A stretch of DNA of 64,000 nt from Macroventuria anomochaeta (taxonomy: Eukaryota; Ascomycota; Dothideomycetes; Pleosporales; Didymellaceae): the NCBI RefSeq assembly GCF_010093625.1, contig NW_022985362.1, positions 1,941,452 to 2,005,451 on the forward strand, written 5' to 3'. A program made the translations under genes and the position numbers. Shown piece by piece: positions 21,458 through 32,676 of this stretch (the first letter of the stretch is position 1; each line of letters starts with the position of its first letter). The notes beneath the pieces are model-generated. The model saw nothing but the letters and a program-made list of their open reading frames with translations, had not been told where the DNA came from and did no database searches.

Positions 21458-23759
21458 TTGTCATTCGTAGCGGGTTGCTTCCTGAGTGTAAGGGTGAATA
21501 CACGCTATGCAGCACATCGGCTTACTACGTGCAGCTTATCAGCATACCCCCCGAGGAACAGCTTTTGCCCTGGTGCTTGCATGTAGACCTTGAGATGCTA
21601 TGCCGTGCAGCTAGAGCAGAGAGAGGCAAACTTGTTGACGTTTGTGCGTAGAGAAGGCACCCTTCTGCTCTTTCCCCCTTCTCCTCTGTCGCACGATATA
21701 TCTCTGCCAGAGTGCTGCAGTGTGATACACCTTATTCTGCGCACTTAGTACAGATTGTGGGCATACCTTAGCGAGATGAATGTCTAGCACTGATCGATGT
21801 CATCGAAAAGTGTCTCTTCCCTTCGGCAAGTACTCCGGTGTGCGCGCTAACTTAGATACTTTAATCACGCGGACAAGAGGGAAGATAAAAGGTGAATAAC
21901 GCTGCATTTAGCAACTAAGATAGGAAAGAAGGTAATGATGTACATAAATAGCCTAAAGTGAGGGGCAATGACACAAATACTTGTAACAACTGAATATTTA
22001 CATCACAACATGGCGATTTCTGACCAAAGGTCAGACTTTCCAGGAACAACAAGCCACCAACTAAGTCTCTGCTGAAACCCATGGCTGTCCTCAGATACGT
22101 TACCATCACGCACTTCCTTAGCCAGAAGAACCGTCGGCTACCAACCCGATAGGGAGCAGCGAGCAATGGTCGTCCGACTAATTCCATTCCGACTCTTTTA
22201 CCTACCTGGGTTTCTCACGATACTTCTTGCCCTTATCCCATCACATCACATCACTGGCGCCAAATAGACGCTAAACCTGACTGGATCATAGTTACTTGGA
22301 TCACTTCCTTTGCAACGTTGGGTGCTTTCTTATTCATGGTGGGAATGGGTTTTTTGATGGGATGGTGCATGGTCACGGATGTTCAGAGGGATGGCGTGAG
22401 AGAGATGCAGCAATTTCGCACAGCCATCAGCATGAGGAGCATGGACGAAAAGCGCGAGCACTCATGCTGGAACAGTACGTATTTCTTAGCAGTACTGAGG
22501 GGTTTTTCTATTAGTCTTCGTGTAGTCCTGTAGTGGTTGCACATCACATGACAAGGCCACATATAGCTGATGGAAAAATATTTACGAGGCATAAGACAAT
22601 ATTGATAATATCGCAAATCAAGTTGGCCAGACCAATGCCTACATTGCCTGCACCAGATCTAACGCAAGCGCACTGCGTCCGACACCAAGCCCATCGCGCG
22701 ATTTCCAACGTGGCCACGACACCAGTCCAGCCAAATCAGAGCATGACGTCGTGTCGATGGCTCACAAGGAGACTGTCGGAGGGAGTGAAGATATCCACCG
22801 ATTTCCATCTGTTTGCTAGTGGTCTGCTGCACTGATTGTCCAGCTCATTCGGTTAGCTCGGTTTGCTTCCCTACCCCTTCACTGCTATTCCCTTCTACTA
22901 TATTATCTTGATCAGTTCCTGCCAATAGCTCTTGGAATCAATCGACATCTAAACCCTTCAACAGAGACTCTGGGCTTTGTTAAGCAGACAGGGATTGAAA
23001 CATTTAGTGCCACAGACCTGCATGTTAGTCCTGTCGATAATCCAGGCTCCAATTATATAGATATCATCTATGCTGGGCTTTCTACGTCTTTGTCTTTTTC
23101 ATCCCTAGTCGAAGGCTCCTCGATGCGAGTGGCGTATTAGTAATAGGTACATTCTCCTGCACAACGACAATAGCAACTACTGCATTCTCCTTCATGTTCA
23201 CCCTTCACTTCTTCTGCGTAGGATATAGAGCTTTAAACTTTAATGATAAGTGATACCTGGCATGAGTGCCAGACCCTACGCGTAGTACACATGGGCCCTG
23301 GGCTCCGTAGCTTCACTCCGGAGACTATATAGTTCTGACTATTCGGACGAACTCAATATGTGGTCACACGTCCTGAATTGGGTCTACCACTGATCGTAAC
23401 AACAAATATTCGGATTTGCAAGATGTATATCTGTCAGGATCCAGAACGTAGGTGTACGAGTTAGGATTGTACTTGTACAGAAGCACCACGATCAGTCTGC
23501 GCGGTAGTCTTTCTTCTTTGCCGCAATTACCATGTCTTTTAATTTTTTCTTTCACGTCACTGCTTCTGTAGAAGTCATACTCGTCTTGTTGTGTGGTTTT
23601 TGCCATCGTCTAGAGCTCTTACCTCCTGACCATGACAAATACCCGTTCATTTACAATCCTCTTCAAATTCCCCTCTCACTCAGTCTGGCAAACTATAGAA
23701 TGTGCTTCTGTTAACCTAGATGCACACCGGCAGCTCTTCGATGCTTCGTTCAAAAGCCA
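21458..23759. other. Gene-poor, AT-rich region
   Basis: About 2.3 kb with no convincing gene. A stretch near 22310-22480 on + reads as one hydrophobic segment followed by a polar tail (GAFLFMVGMGFLMGWCMV, then VREMQQFRTAISMRS) and could be an exon of a small membrane protein, but no start or splice partner is convincing. Much of the rest is AT-rich and looks like decayed sequence. The missing GH78 catalytic domain is not present. Confidence 0.4.
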
Positions 23760-24258
23760 TCACCACCCCAGATTCTCCTGCTTGACAAAGTCATACACAA
23801 AAACTTGCGCAAGCAGCGGATCTGTTTCGTTCTGCTCTTCATCAGCACTTGCTTCCCTAAATTTGTACTCAACTAGCTCACCTTCAGACTCTCATGCCCT
23901 GGATTACTATCAAACGTTCTCCTCGCTTCTTCATCCTGCAACTGTCAGCCTTACTTTTCACCCTTCCCTGTCCCACCCCCCGATCATTCTTCCTTCTTTT
24001 TAATGCATGCTGACATACCTTAAATACAACCACAAACCCCAAATCCCACCCCACTTCCCTCTTCACTCCCGTCAACTCCAGCTTTGTATCCAGCGGCCTG
24101 CCACCCTTCGGTCCCTCAAACACCAACTCCGGATGCTGTGCATATAGCTCAAGAAAAGCACGTGCGCGGTCAGCCTTTTGAGTCGCGGTGACGTGCGGAT
24201 GGAAGCGGAATGTTGCGATTCGAGTTACGGGACCTGATGGAGTGGTGGTTGAGGACAT
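23760..24258 (-). CDS. Stress-responsive A/B-barrel (Dabb) domain protein
   Basis: Three exons, complement(23760..23831, 23882..23935, 24019..24258), 121 residues. The start MSSTTTPSGPVTRIATFRFH leads into a Dabb-like ferredoxin fold with a conserved His after the first strand. Exon 2 is only 18 codons (DEEARRTFDSNPGHESLK) and exon 3 gives NETDPLLAQVFVYDF, the usual last strand. All splices are phase 0 with good GT...AG signals, which is why the gene looks truncated if introns are ignored. Dabb proteins are small dimers; some are stress-induced and some are cyclases or decarboxylases. The role here is unknown. Confidence 0.8.
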
Positions 24259-24871
24259 TGTGGCGGTGATGAGAGGATTGAGGATGTTGAGGGGGATTTG
24301 TGAGGCTTGGACGAGGCTTTGGCGTGCTAGGTGAGAGGAGGTGTGCTAAGGGCGTTAAATATTATAGTTGTACGCGGGTGGAGAGCCGAAGCGGTGCTGC
24401 ATGTCAGCCTGGGCGTGCAGGGACTTGGAAGTGATGTGATACGTGATACTGACACTTATCTAGTATATAGAATAGAGACCAATTCATGGTGTTGTTGGCT
24501 GTCAGCGGCCAGATGCAATATATTTGAGACAGTCATTAGTCCTCAACTCAATAAGCCAGTCTTTCCTTCCATATGATCCAATATTCCTTTGCGTCATCGC
24601 ATTTGGTCATCAAACATAATGATCCTAGCACACTCGAGACTGCTCAAAGCGCCTATTTGGCTGACTTTGAACGCTTAAGTGATGGAGCATCGTCTTCCTT
24701 CTCCTCCCTCCCGCGCGAACGCTTGCCCAATGAAGGCGAAGTGAACGACGATTATGACGCGAAAGTCCGAGGGGGACATCGATGAGGTCGTCTTGACGCC
24801 TTAGCATCCGTGTTGATGGCCGTTGCAGGTTCGGTTGGGTTGAAAGTGTCGACTTGTGACGAAGCCATGCC
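24259..24871. other. Intergenic
   Basis: Holds the promoter of the Dabb gene and the 3' flank of the next gene. No further feature was recognised. Confidence 0.45.
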
Positions 24872-25905
24872 CTAAGATTCTTCTTGTGTGGGCGGAGTAC
24901 ACTGCACAAAGTCGACCAGTGGACTGGAGATTTCGCTTTGCTGAGTACTGTTGACTGTATCTTGCGTATCCGAAGATTGTGGGATATGGAACACGGGGAC
25001 GTGACACGATCGAGGGACACTCTGCGTGTCTTGAGTACCTGGCAGTTCGATGGCGATCTCGGCCGCGTGCAAAAGGGAGGCTGATACTTTTGTGGTTTCA
25101 TGTCCCTTCGTCGCAATCGTTCGTACGGAGTCCGGACTCGTAATGGTAATCGTAGTCATAGATGAGGATTGCGGACTCTTAGGATTCGTAGATGCGTCCT
25201 TCTGCGGCGCTTTGGGTGCCAATCGTGGATCGAACGATGGCGTAGTAATAGGCACTTGTTCTGGAGTTGTTGCCTGGCGTGTCTCCTTAAGTCGTTGGAT
25301 GGGCCCGGCCGAAGTCTTCTTGACAGCGGGAGATGCAGAGGTGGCTGATTCTGTTAATAGGGAGGATACATTGCGCTTTGTGGTGGGCGTTAAAATGGTT
25401 GAGACCTTCGATTGCGTGCTCTCCTTACTGTCTGGGACCTCCTGACCGTCTGAGTCTTCCTGGCTGACTGGTTCATCTGGCCACTCGTAGCGTGAACGGT
25501 CTACCTGCGGTAGCAGCCTCTTGAAGTCAGGGTCCTTGTGGTGAAAGTGGAGGCTCTGGTTCGCTGACACTGACGGGCCATTGGTACCATATGGAGAGCG
25601 GCGTAGTGTATCATAGATCGAACCGATCTCTCCAATGCGCTTGTCGGGGCGAGTGCGCTTCAACTGCGGAGGCTTCCTGGGTGCAACAATAGCGCTCGAT
25701 AACACCTTGCGCAATGCTATGAGATGAGGCGCGTCGATGTTGTACCTTGGGCAAAGTGCCCGGATGACCTGACCGAGCAGCTCGTCAGGTGAGCACGTGG
25801 CGATGAAGGCCTCTGTTGACAAGGTACTGAGTTCGGTATTGCTTTATCAGTGGGTTTCGTATACTTACGTCGGCGAGGCCGCGGACTGGCGGGCTCAGAG
25901 ATCAT
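24872..25905 (-). CDS. Hypothetical Ser/Thr-rich protein
   Basis: Two exons, complement(24872..25812, 25869..25905), 325 residues. The 12-codon first exon (MISEPASPRPRR) splices through a GTAAGT...CAG intron to QAFIATCSPDELLGQVIRAL. The first ~75 residues may be folded (a helical patch, then basic KRTRPDKRIGEIGSIYDTLR). The remainder is rich in Ser, Thr, Pro and Gln and probably disordered. No transmembrane segment, signal peptide or known domain is seen. Composition suggests a nuclear or regulatory protein, but this is only a guess. Confidence 0.65.
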
Positions 25906-27070
25906 TGGAGCTATCGTAAAGAAGGTTCTGGGTTTGTGTAGGTCGCTGTAGTTGACATAGGAATTGTGGTCGGATGTCTTGCTGATCGTCGTAACGCAAT
26001 GCTGCGGTTGCGGCCTCGAAGTAATCCAGGTATGGCACAGTAGAAAAGGTATGAGTTGGCAAGATGTATGAGCGTGATAGTGATCGTAAGAAGTCGTGGA
26101 GAAAGCTGGTAGCGAGGAGATGCCCTATCGCTCAGGTGTGGCTGCACGGTGCCGAACAAGAGTGAAAGACAAGGTCGCTTTTGCGTGTCACAGGCTTTTC
26201 CCTTTCGCCGCTCTGTCCTGTATTTGCTGCTTCCTGTAATAAAGTCTCGGATGAAGTGATTGTTGTCTTGCAATGATCCAAGATGCGCAGTGTCGTTACG
26301 CGTTTGGCGTTCACTTGAGGTTGGTGCGCAAACGCGGCTCGATGCGGCAAACAGCCAGCCAAATGGAGCCTCGTGTTCAGGCAACAGCAGGCACCAAAGG
26401 GTGTTTCCCCTGAATCTGATGTCTACGCGCGCGTTATGGCCATCAATCTTGCTGTGACGGTGGTTGTGCCTCTCATTATATGTCTGTGATGAGGCTTATA
26501 CAGGCGCAGCCAAATGCGCTTTGTTCGAGTGCCTGCGGTGGCACGAGACAAGCCCAGGGCGAACGAACAAAGGGATGCATCTTCCGAACGCTCGATAGGT
26601 GAAACATATCTCTTGGTCAATTTCGTTGCCAGCGCATCGTCCGGCTCTGACTGATGATGATAGTGACGAAGATGGTGATGTGTGGAAGAAATGAGATGAC
26701 GAGTGGTGGAAGATGAACAGAGGTTCGGTTGGTGGCAAGTATGTCAAGGTACCTTTCCGTTGCACGAGCTATGCACGTAAAATGCGACTGGTGACACAAA
26801 CAACGGAAGGTAGTGTGTAAATGTAATCTTTTGAATTGATACGACACATCAAGCAAAAAACTTACATCGTCATGATCATATCCTACGTACTACTGAAGGA
26901 GCGGTGGTCGCATGGGAAGTTGTTGCGTTGGAATAGCTCCGCGCGCCGGCGTCACTCATTGTCATGATATCTCAAATCTACATACAAAAATCATACATAC
27001 AGGTGCGTCAAAATCGTCTCTATATCTGATCGTTCATTTGATGTTCTCTCATCGATTCTCTCGTCAAAGC
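25906..27070. other. Intergenic, no gene recognised
   Basis: About 1.2 kb. Frames on the - strand (25911-26384, 26496-26765) lack recognisable domains, good starts or splice partners. The section next to 25906 should include the promoter of the hypothetical gene. Confidence 0.45.
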
Positions 27071-28759
27071 TTACAACCTCTCCTTCTGCAGACCCTTCCA
27101 GCCGTGCTCAGCAGCAATGAGCTCAGCAGCGCGCTCACCAATACCAAGAACAGTCAACATGGGGTTGATTGTAGGCATCTCGGGGAAGACACCGGCATCG
27201 GCGATACGCACGTTCTGGAGACCGCGGATCTTCAGCTCGGGGTCAACAACGGCGTACTCGTCCTTCTTTACATCACCCATCTTGGTAGTACCGGCAGGGT
27301 GGTACACAGTGTGGGCGACGCGGCGACCGTACTCAGAAAGCTCCTCGTCGGTCTGTAGCTTAGGGCCGGGGGCGACCTCGCGCTTGATCCAGTCCTTGAA
27401 GGGTGCCTGCTTGGCGATCTCACGGGCTGCCTTGAGACCAGCGACGATAGTGGCGGCGTCGTAGCCCTCAGGGTCAGTGAAGTAACGGAAGTCCAGAGCA
27501 GGCTTGACGTTGGGGTCAGATGAGGTGAGGTAGATGCGGCCACGGGAGCGGGGGCGGGGAATGTTGGGTGTCATGCAGAAGGCATCGATAGGAGAGTCGT
27601 AGCCAAGCCTGGTGATTTGTTAGTCTCTTTCTGAGTATTCATTTCACATCAAAGTTTACCTTGTGGTGTTCAGGCAGAAGGGAATCTGGTAGCAGTGCAT
27701 CATGACATCGGCGATCTCGCCGTCAGAGCCTGCAGCGTTGGCAACCTCGCGGCGGAGGAAGATACCAGCGTCAGAGTCCATGGTGGTCATATTCTGAGGA
27801 ACAGGCTTGTTCAGCTCCCACAGAATGATACTTTCGGGGTGGTCAAGCAGGTTCTCGCCAACACCGGGGATGTCCTTGACGACAGGGATACCGAGCTCGC
27901 CAAGCTGCTGCTTGGGACCGAGACCAGAAAGAAGCATAAGACGGGGAGTGTCGACTGCGCCAGCGCAGAGGATGGTCTCAGCCTTGGGGTTCAGTGTCCG
28001 CCTTGAGCCGTCCTGGAATGTGACGTTGACACCAGTGACCTTGTTGCCCTGGACGTTGACCTTGCTAACCCAGGCGTTGGTAAGAACTGTCAAATTCTCC
28101 CTCTTCTCTGAACCGTTAAGGATGGGGTGGATGTACGCTACACTAGCGCTAGAGCGGTGGCCAGTGTCCGGGTTGTAGGAGACGTTGAAGAAGCCAACAG
28201 AGGGCTTCAAAGCACCAGTGGTCTTGATCTCGTGGTTGAAGTCCTCAATGATGGGAATGTCCATGGCCTTGGAGCAGGAGTCAATCCAGTCAAGGCAAAG
28301 CTGGTTGCGATGCCTCTTGTGGACGGGCTGAACGGTGTTGCGGAGGTTGTCAAGAACACGCATGAAAGTCTTGAAGCTCCAACCAACACAGCCTTGCTCT
28401 TCCCATCTCTTGCAGTCATACTCGAATGGTCGGAAAGAGATGAGGGTGTTGTGTGATGAGCAGCCTCCCAAAACCTTAGCGCGGGAGTGGCGGATGTGTG
28501 AGTTGCCATTGGGCTGCTCAGTGGTGCCGTAGTCGTAGTCGAGCTCACCACCAAGAAGGTTCAACCAGTCCTTCAGGAGGAGGACACGGTCATCCTTGAA
28601 GTCACTAGGTCCGGCCTCAATCAAGAGGACCTTCTTGTTGGGTAGGTACTCAGTAAGACGGGAGGCGATAACACAGCCTGCTGTGCCGCCGCCTACGATA
28701 ACGAAATCGTACTCGGCATCCTTGGGGATGGAGGTGACAGTCTTGTGGTTAGGTGCCAT
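27071..28759 (-). CDS. choA: GMC oxidoreductase, probable choline oxidase
   Basis: Two exons, complement(27071..27608, 27660..28759), 545 residues. The N-terminus has the FAD dinucleotide fold YDFVIVGGGTAGCVIASRLT with the downstream acidic residue in LLIEAGPSD. GMC signatures follow: KVLGGCSSHNTLISFRP and CAGAVDTPRLMLLSGLGP. The C-terminus has AHTVYHPAGTTKMG with the active-site His and PTINPMLTVLGIGERAAELI with the Asn partner. The enzyme family oxidises alcohols with FAD. Choline oxidase is inferred from size, about 540 as in Aspergillus ChoA, and from the divergent neighbour, a betaine aldehyde dehydrogenase. No signal peptide is seen, so it acts inside the cell. Confidence 0.88.
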
Positions 28760-29757
28760 TGTTGTAGAGTTGATGTGATGAGACCTGAGCTGGTGTGGTT
28801 CTTGGCCCTCTCAATGGTTATATACGACGCTCGTTAGAAGCAATGGCCTTAAGTAGTGCGAAGCTAGCTCCAAAATTTTCTGATATCGTCCTTAATCTGA
28901 CAGATCCAGGGCCTGGCGGGTGCACGTACTGTCTGTCGGAATCGATCAGGCGATACGTGGAGGGTCCGGTGAGGCTTGGAGTGTCGGTGACAGTCCAGCT
29001 GCAAGGAATGCAGTTTGCCTTCCAAGAAAAGACGTGCTAGACGGCCACTCTTCGGATAGTGCGGGATAAAGCACGTGCATTTGGTGATGTCAGCGGTACC
29101 GTCGATGCATTAATTTGCGGTGTTTCAACGGCGGAGGCAAGATAGGCGAGTCGCTGAGCCGTCAGAGAGGATTGGCGCTCTTGCGGTGCTTTCTGGATCT
29201 CCTGATCATTATTTGCTTGCACTGTTGCGGCTATCGCCTAACTGAATCTGTTGTGCAACCAGGCCAAACGCAGCGAGAAAAATTATCCGATGATGGGAGT
29301 GAAGGTTGCTTTCAGCGCTAGCACGACCCCGCCCCGCTGAGACTTCCGCTGGGCTGCGTCCGCGTGGACTATCGCATGGGCCCCCTGCTAGCATCTGCCG
29401 GGCGGTCAGTGTCGGCAGCTTTGCGATGCACACGACGGCTATCGCCAGCTCACGCCTCCAATCTTGCTGTGTGGGAGTGAAAGATTTTCCATATCCAGAT
29501 AGTAGATCCCGCGCTGAACAGGAAAGATCACTCGACAGCACCTTCTGCATACACCCCTCTCAGCCACTATCAAGCTTCAACTTTTGGTGAGTATCTTGTA
29601 CGAGGTCTGAGAGGAGGGTTTCGTCACAGCTCGCAGTAGAGATTCTTTTACTGATAGCTTCTTAGTTCAATTGAGTGCGTTGTTTGTTCAGCGTCTGAAC
29701 CTTTTTCTGGTGATACAAGATCTTGTCAAAGTAAGCCACACCAAAAACCAACCCATC
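28760..29757. promoter_or_regulatory. Shared divergent promoter of choA-like and badA-like genes
   Basis: About 1.0 kb separates two divergent start codons, so both promoters and 5' leaders lie here. Short frames in it have no recognisable domain. No individual regulator site can be assigned from sequence alone. Confidence 0.55.
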
Positions 29758-31269
29758 ATGTCTCTTCCATACGCGCCACGCTTCGCCTACTACGACGGCA
29801 AGCTCCAGTCCGGCAGCTCGACCTCGTCCTTCCAGACCATCGACCCGGCCACCGCAGAGCCCATTGCCAAAATCCACACCACAACAAACGGTGCCATCGA
29901 CGCCGCAATTGCTTCAGCACAGAAGGCCTTCCCAGCATGGTCGGCCACACCCCCCATCGAGCGCGCGCGAGTTCTACAGCGAGCAGCAGCCATCCTCCGC
30001 TCACGGAACGACGAGCTTGCCAGAATCGAGACGAGCGATACAGGAAAGCCCTTCTCGGAGACATCGACAGTAGACGTAGTCACAGGCGCTGATGTGCTGG
30101 AATACTTCGCCAACATGGTCGGTAGTGGTGGCATGAACGGCGAGACAATACAGCTGCGACCAGACGCATGGGTCTACGCCACCAAGAACTCGCTCGGCGT
30201 GTGCGCTGGCATTGGTGCATGGAACTACCCCATCCAGATCGCGCTCTGGAAGTCAGCGCCGTGCCTGGCTGCAGGAAACTGCATGGTCTACAAGCCATCC
30301 GAGTTCACACCACTACACGCTCAGGTGCTGGCATCCATCTACGCAGAAGCTGGCGTCCCACCAGGCGTCTTCAACGTCGTCCAGGGTGGCGGCGAGGTCG
30401 GCGCATACCTCACCAAGCACCCCGGCATCGCAAAGGTCAGCTTCACCGGCCAAGTCTCGACAGGCCGCAAGGTCGCTGGCAGCGCTGCAGGCGAGATGAA
30501 GTACGTAACTATGGAGCTGGGTGGCAAGTCCGCCTGCGTGATCCTTCCGGACGCCGATCTCGAACAAGCTGTCGACGGCGCCATGATGGCCAACTTCTTC
30601 TCCACAGGCCAGGTCTGCACAAACGGCACACGAGTCTTCATCCCCGAAGCCATCAAAGCCAACTTCGAGAAGCTCCTCTTGGAGAAGATCAAGCACATCC
30701 GCGCCGGCGACCTACACGACCCTAACACCAACTTCGGGCCCCTGGTTTCGAAACCGCACTACGAGAAGGTCAAGCAGTATATCAAACACGGCATTGAAAA
30801 CGACAAGGCAACACTCCTGTGCGGCGGTGTAGAGACCCCTTCATGGCTCGCCAGCCATTCAAATAAGGCTTACCAGAACGGATACTGGGTCCAGCCCACC
30901 GTCTTCACAGACTGCAACGACAACATGAAGATCGTAAAAGAAGAAATCTTCGGCCCTGTAATGTCGATCCTGACATACAAGACCGTAGATGAAGTCGTCG
31001 CACGCGCCAACAATACGGACGTAGGACTCGCGGCGGGTGTCTTCACAAAGGACTTGAACCTTGCACATCAGGTGATTGCGAAGCTCGAGGCGGGTATCAC
31101 ATGGGTCAATACATGGGGCGAGAGCCCGGCGGAGATGAGTGTTGGTGGATGGAAGATGAGCGGTGTGGGCGTCGAGAACGGAACGAAGGGGCTTGAGGCA
31201 TGGGTAAGGAACAAGAGCACGCTTGTTGAAATGGGTGGTGTCGTACCGACTGTATTTGCGAAGTTGTAA
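29758..31269 (+). CDS. badA: Betaine-aldehyde dehydrogenase
   Basis: Single exon, 503 residues from the ATG at 29758 (MSLPYAPRFAYYDG); the frame is open for 29 more codons upstream but that part is not conserved. The aldehyde dehydrogenase core is complete: GAWNYPIQIALWKSAPCLA, YKPSEFTPLHA, SFTGQVSTGRKVAG, catalytic Glu near residue 253 in VTMELGGKSA, catalytic Cys near residue 287 in GQVCTNGTRVF, and EEIFGPVMSIL. It would oxidise betaine aldehyde to glycine betaine with NAD+, completing the step begun by the divergent GMC enzyme. Glycine betaine serves as osmoprotectant and as carbon, nitrogen and methyl source. Confidence 0.93.
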   Translation: MSLPYAPRFAYYDGKLQSGSSTSSFQTIDPATAEPIAKIHTTTNGAIDAAIASAQKAFPAWSATPPIERARVLQRAAAILRSRNDELARIETSDTGKPFSETSTVDVVTGADVLEYFANMVGSGGMNGETIQLRPDAWVYATKNSLGVCAGIGAWNYPIQIALWKSAPCLAAGNCMVYKPSEFTPLHAQVLASIYAEAGVPPGVFNVVQGGGEVGAYLTKHPGIAKVSFTGQVSTGRKVAGSAAGEMKYVTMELGGKSACVILPDADLEQAVDGAMMANFFSTGQVCTNGTRVFIPEAIKANFEKLLLEKIKHIRAGDLHDPNTNFGPLVSKPHYEKVKQYIKHGIENDKATLLCGGVETPSWLASHSNKAYQNGYWVQPTVFTDCNDNMKIVKEEIFGPVMSILTYKTVDEVVARANNTDVGLAAGVFTKDLNLAHQVIAKLEAGITWVNTWGESPAEMSVGGWKMSGVGVENGTKGLEAWVRNKSTLVEMGGVVPTVFAKL

Positions 31270-31424
31270 GTGCCACGAACGACAATGAAATATTGTCACA
31301 GTAAGCTTTGACTGAGTTGCACTATCGAAGTGTAAAGTGTTTGTATTAGAAATACTCTATGGGTATCATCAATCGTTACTCATCCACTCATCATCGTCAT
31401 CTGGTCTCTCAAGCAATCTGTCCT

Positions 31425-32165
31425 TTACAACTCCATCTCGTCCACTTCCGCAACTCGCCCATTTCTCTCCGTCTCCTTTGCCTCGTCCGCCCACGATGAT
31501 CCCCATACTCTGTAGTACAACTCCATCATATCCCTCGGCTCCTCACCATGCTTGACCCCAAACATAAAGTGTCTCTTAAACACCTTCTCATTCCCAAAAT
31601 ACTTATCGCACGTCCCACAATACAAGACACCGAGCGCACCTCCTTTGGGCTGCGTCGCTCTCCGGGGCGGTGTTTGTATAGGGTTGTCGAAAGCCTTGTG
31701 TTCCGCACTCGGCTGCTCGTCTTCGTCGTGCATGGTATGCACACTGCCTTGCTCAGCGTTCATATGCGCTGCGGAGGGAAAGAAGCTTGGATCTGCGTCG
31801 GTGAACTCAAAGCCATCTTGCTCCATACTCGGTATTCCATCGCTGGAGGAAAACGCGAAGCCGTCGTTGTTCAGTGTCGGCTCGTCCTCATGCTTGGTCG
31901 CTGAGGGTTTGTGCGGACTGGAGTCTTCGTCAAGGCTGTCGTAGTCGGAACTCAGTTCGCCAAAGGAAACAGCGTCCGAGTCCGAAGCTGGTGCGTGTAT
32001 TTGCGGGTCAGCCATGTGTGCGCGTAGTTCATGCCGTGAGGCGAATGACTGGTGGCATGTCGGGCATTGGCCAATGACCTTTCTGCGTTTCGCAGAAGAG
32101 CCTCTTGAGTCCATACTTGGTGTTGTAAATTGCCGTTGTTGTGATTCGAACTGTGCGTCTGCCAT
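31425..32165 (-). CDS. C2H2 zinc-finger protein
   Basis: Single exon, 246 residues. The first finger, near residues 34-57, is CPTCHQSFASRHELRAHM with the second His in the following PQIH. A second, longer one near residues 182-205 is YCGTCDKYFGNEKVFKRHFM followed by GVKH. Between them lies an acidic Ser-rich linker. A basic patch SAKRRK before the first finger may be a nuclear signal. The pattern of two distant fingers with an acidic middle fits a fungal DNA- or RNA-associated factor, but no named orthologue is recognised. A CCAAT repeat array lies 213-296 bp upstream of its start codon. Confidence 0.82.
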   Translation of the reverse strand: MADAQFESQQRQFTTPSMDSRGSSAKRRKVIGQCPTCHQSFASRHELRAHMADPQIHAPASDSDAVSFGELSSDYDSLDEDSSPHKPSATKHEDEPTLNNDGFAFSSSDGIPSMEQDGFEFTDADPSFFPSAAHMNAEQGSVHTMHDEDEQPSAEHKAFDNPIQTPPRRATQPKGGALGVLYCGTCDKYFGNEKVFKRHFMFGVKHGEEPRDMMELYYRVWGSSWADEAKETERNGRVAEVDEMEL

Positions 32166-32377
32166 GTTTGTTTGGTAGATGCTGTGCGTGGATGTGTGTG
32201 TAATGTGATGTCTTGAATGCGGCTGCTGATGTTGTGCTTTGTTGCTGATGTTTCTGATGATGAGTGGAAAAGCGCTACAGTGGCCCCGGATTTATACATT
32301 TTCAGAGGATTAGGCTCAGTGTTCTGCGAGACTTCGAGAAGTGATGAGGTGAGGCTTGGAGATGCGAGACTGTTCGT

Positions 32378-32461
32378 GTGATTGGTCGAACCTTCTAGGT
32401 GATCGGTCGAACATTCTAGGCGATTGGTCGAACATTCTAGGTGATTGGTCGAACCTGCTAG
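32378..32461 (-). promoter_or_regulatory. Four 21-bp repeats carrying CCAAT boxes
   Basis: Four head-to-tail 21-bp units (GTGATTGGTCGAACCTTCTAG and variants). On the strand of the downstream C2H2 gene each reads GTTCGACCAATCAC, or GACCGATCAC in one unit, so three of four contain an exact CCAAT box in sense orientation. The 21-bp period equals two helical turns, placing all boxes on one face of the DNA. CCAAT is the core bound by the fungal HAP/CBC complex; regulation by it is inferred. Confidence 0.6.
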
Positions 32462-32676
32462 AAGGATCCATAGAACTGCCAGATTCGAACTAGTCTTCAA
32501 TGTTATCTTTTGTGAGGACGTCACTGCGAAGTCAGCATCTGGTGATGCTAAGGCAATTTGACCAAGTTCGAGACGAGGTTTGAAAGAGACCGTCCTTAGT
32601 ATCGCCAATCCGATATCGAAGTCGCGCTTGGCGCTATTCGCGTACATCCACGGACCAAGAGGACTATTCCCCGGAT

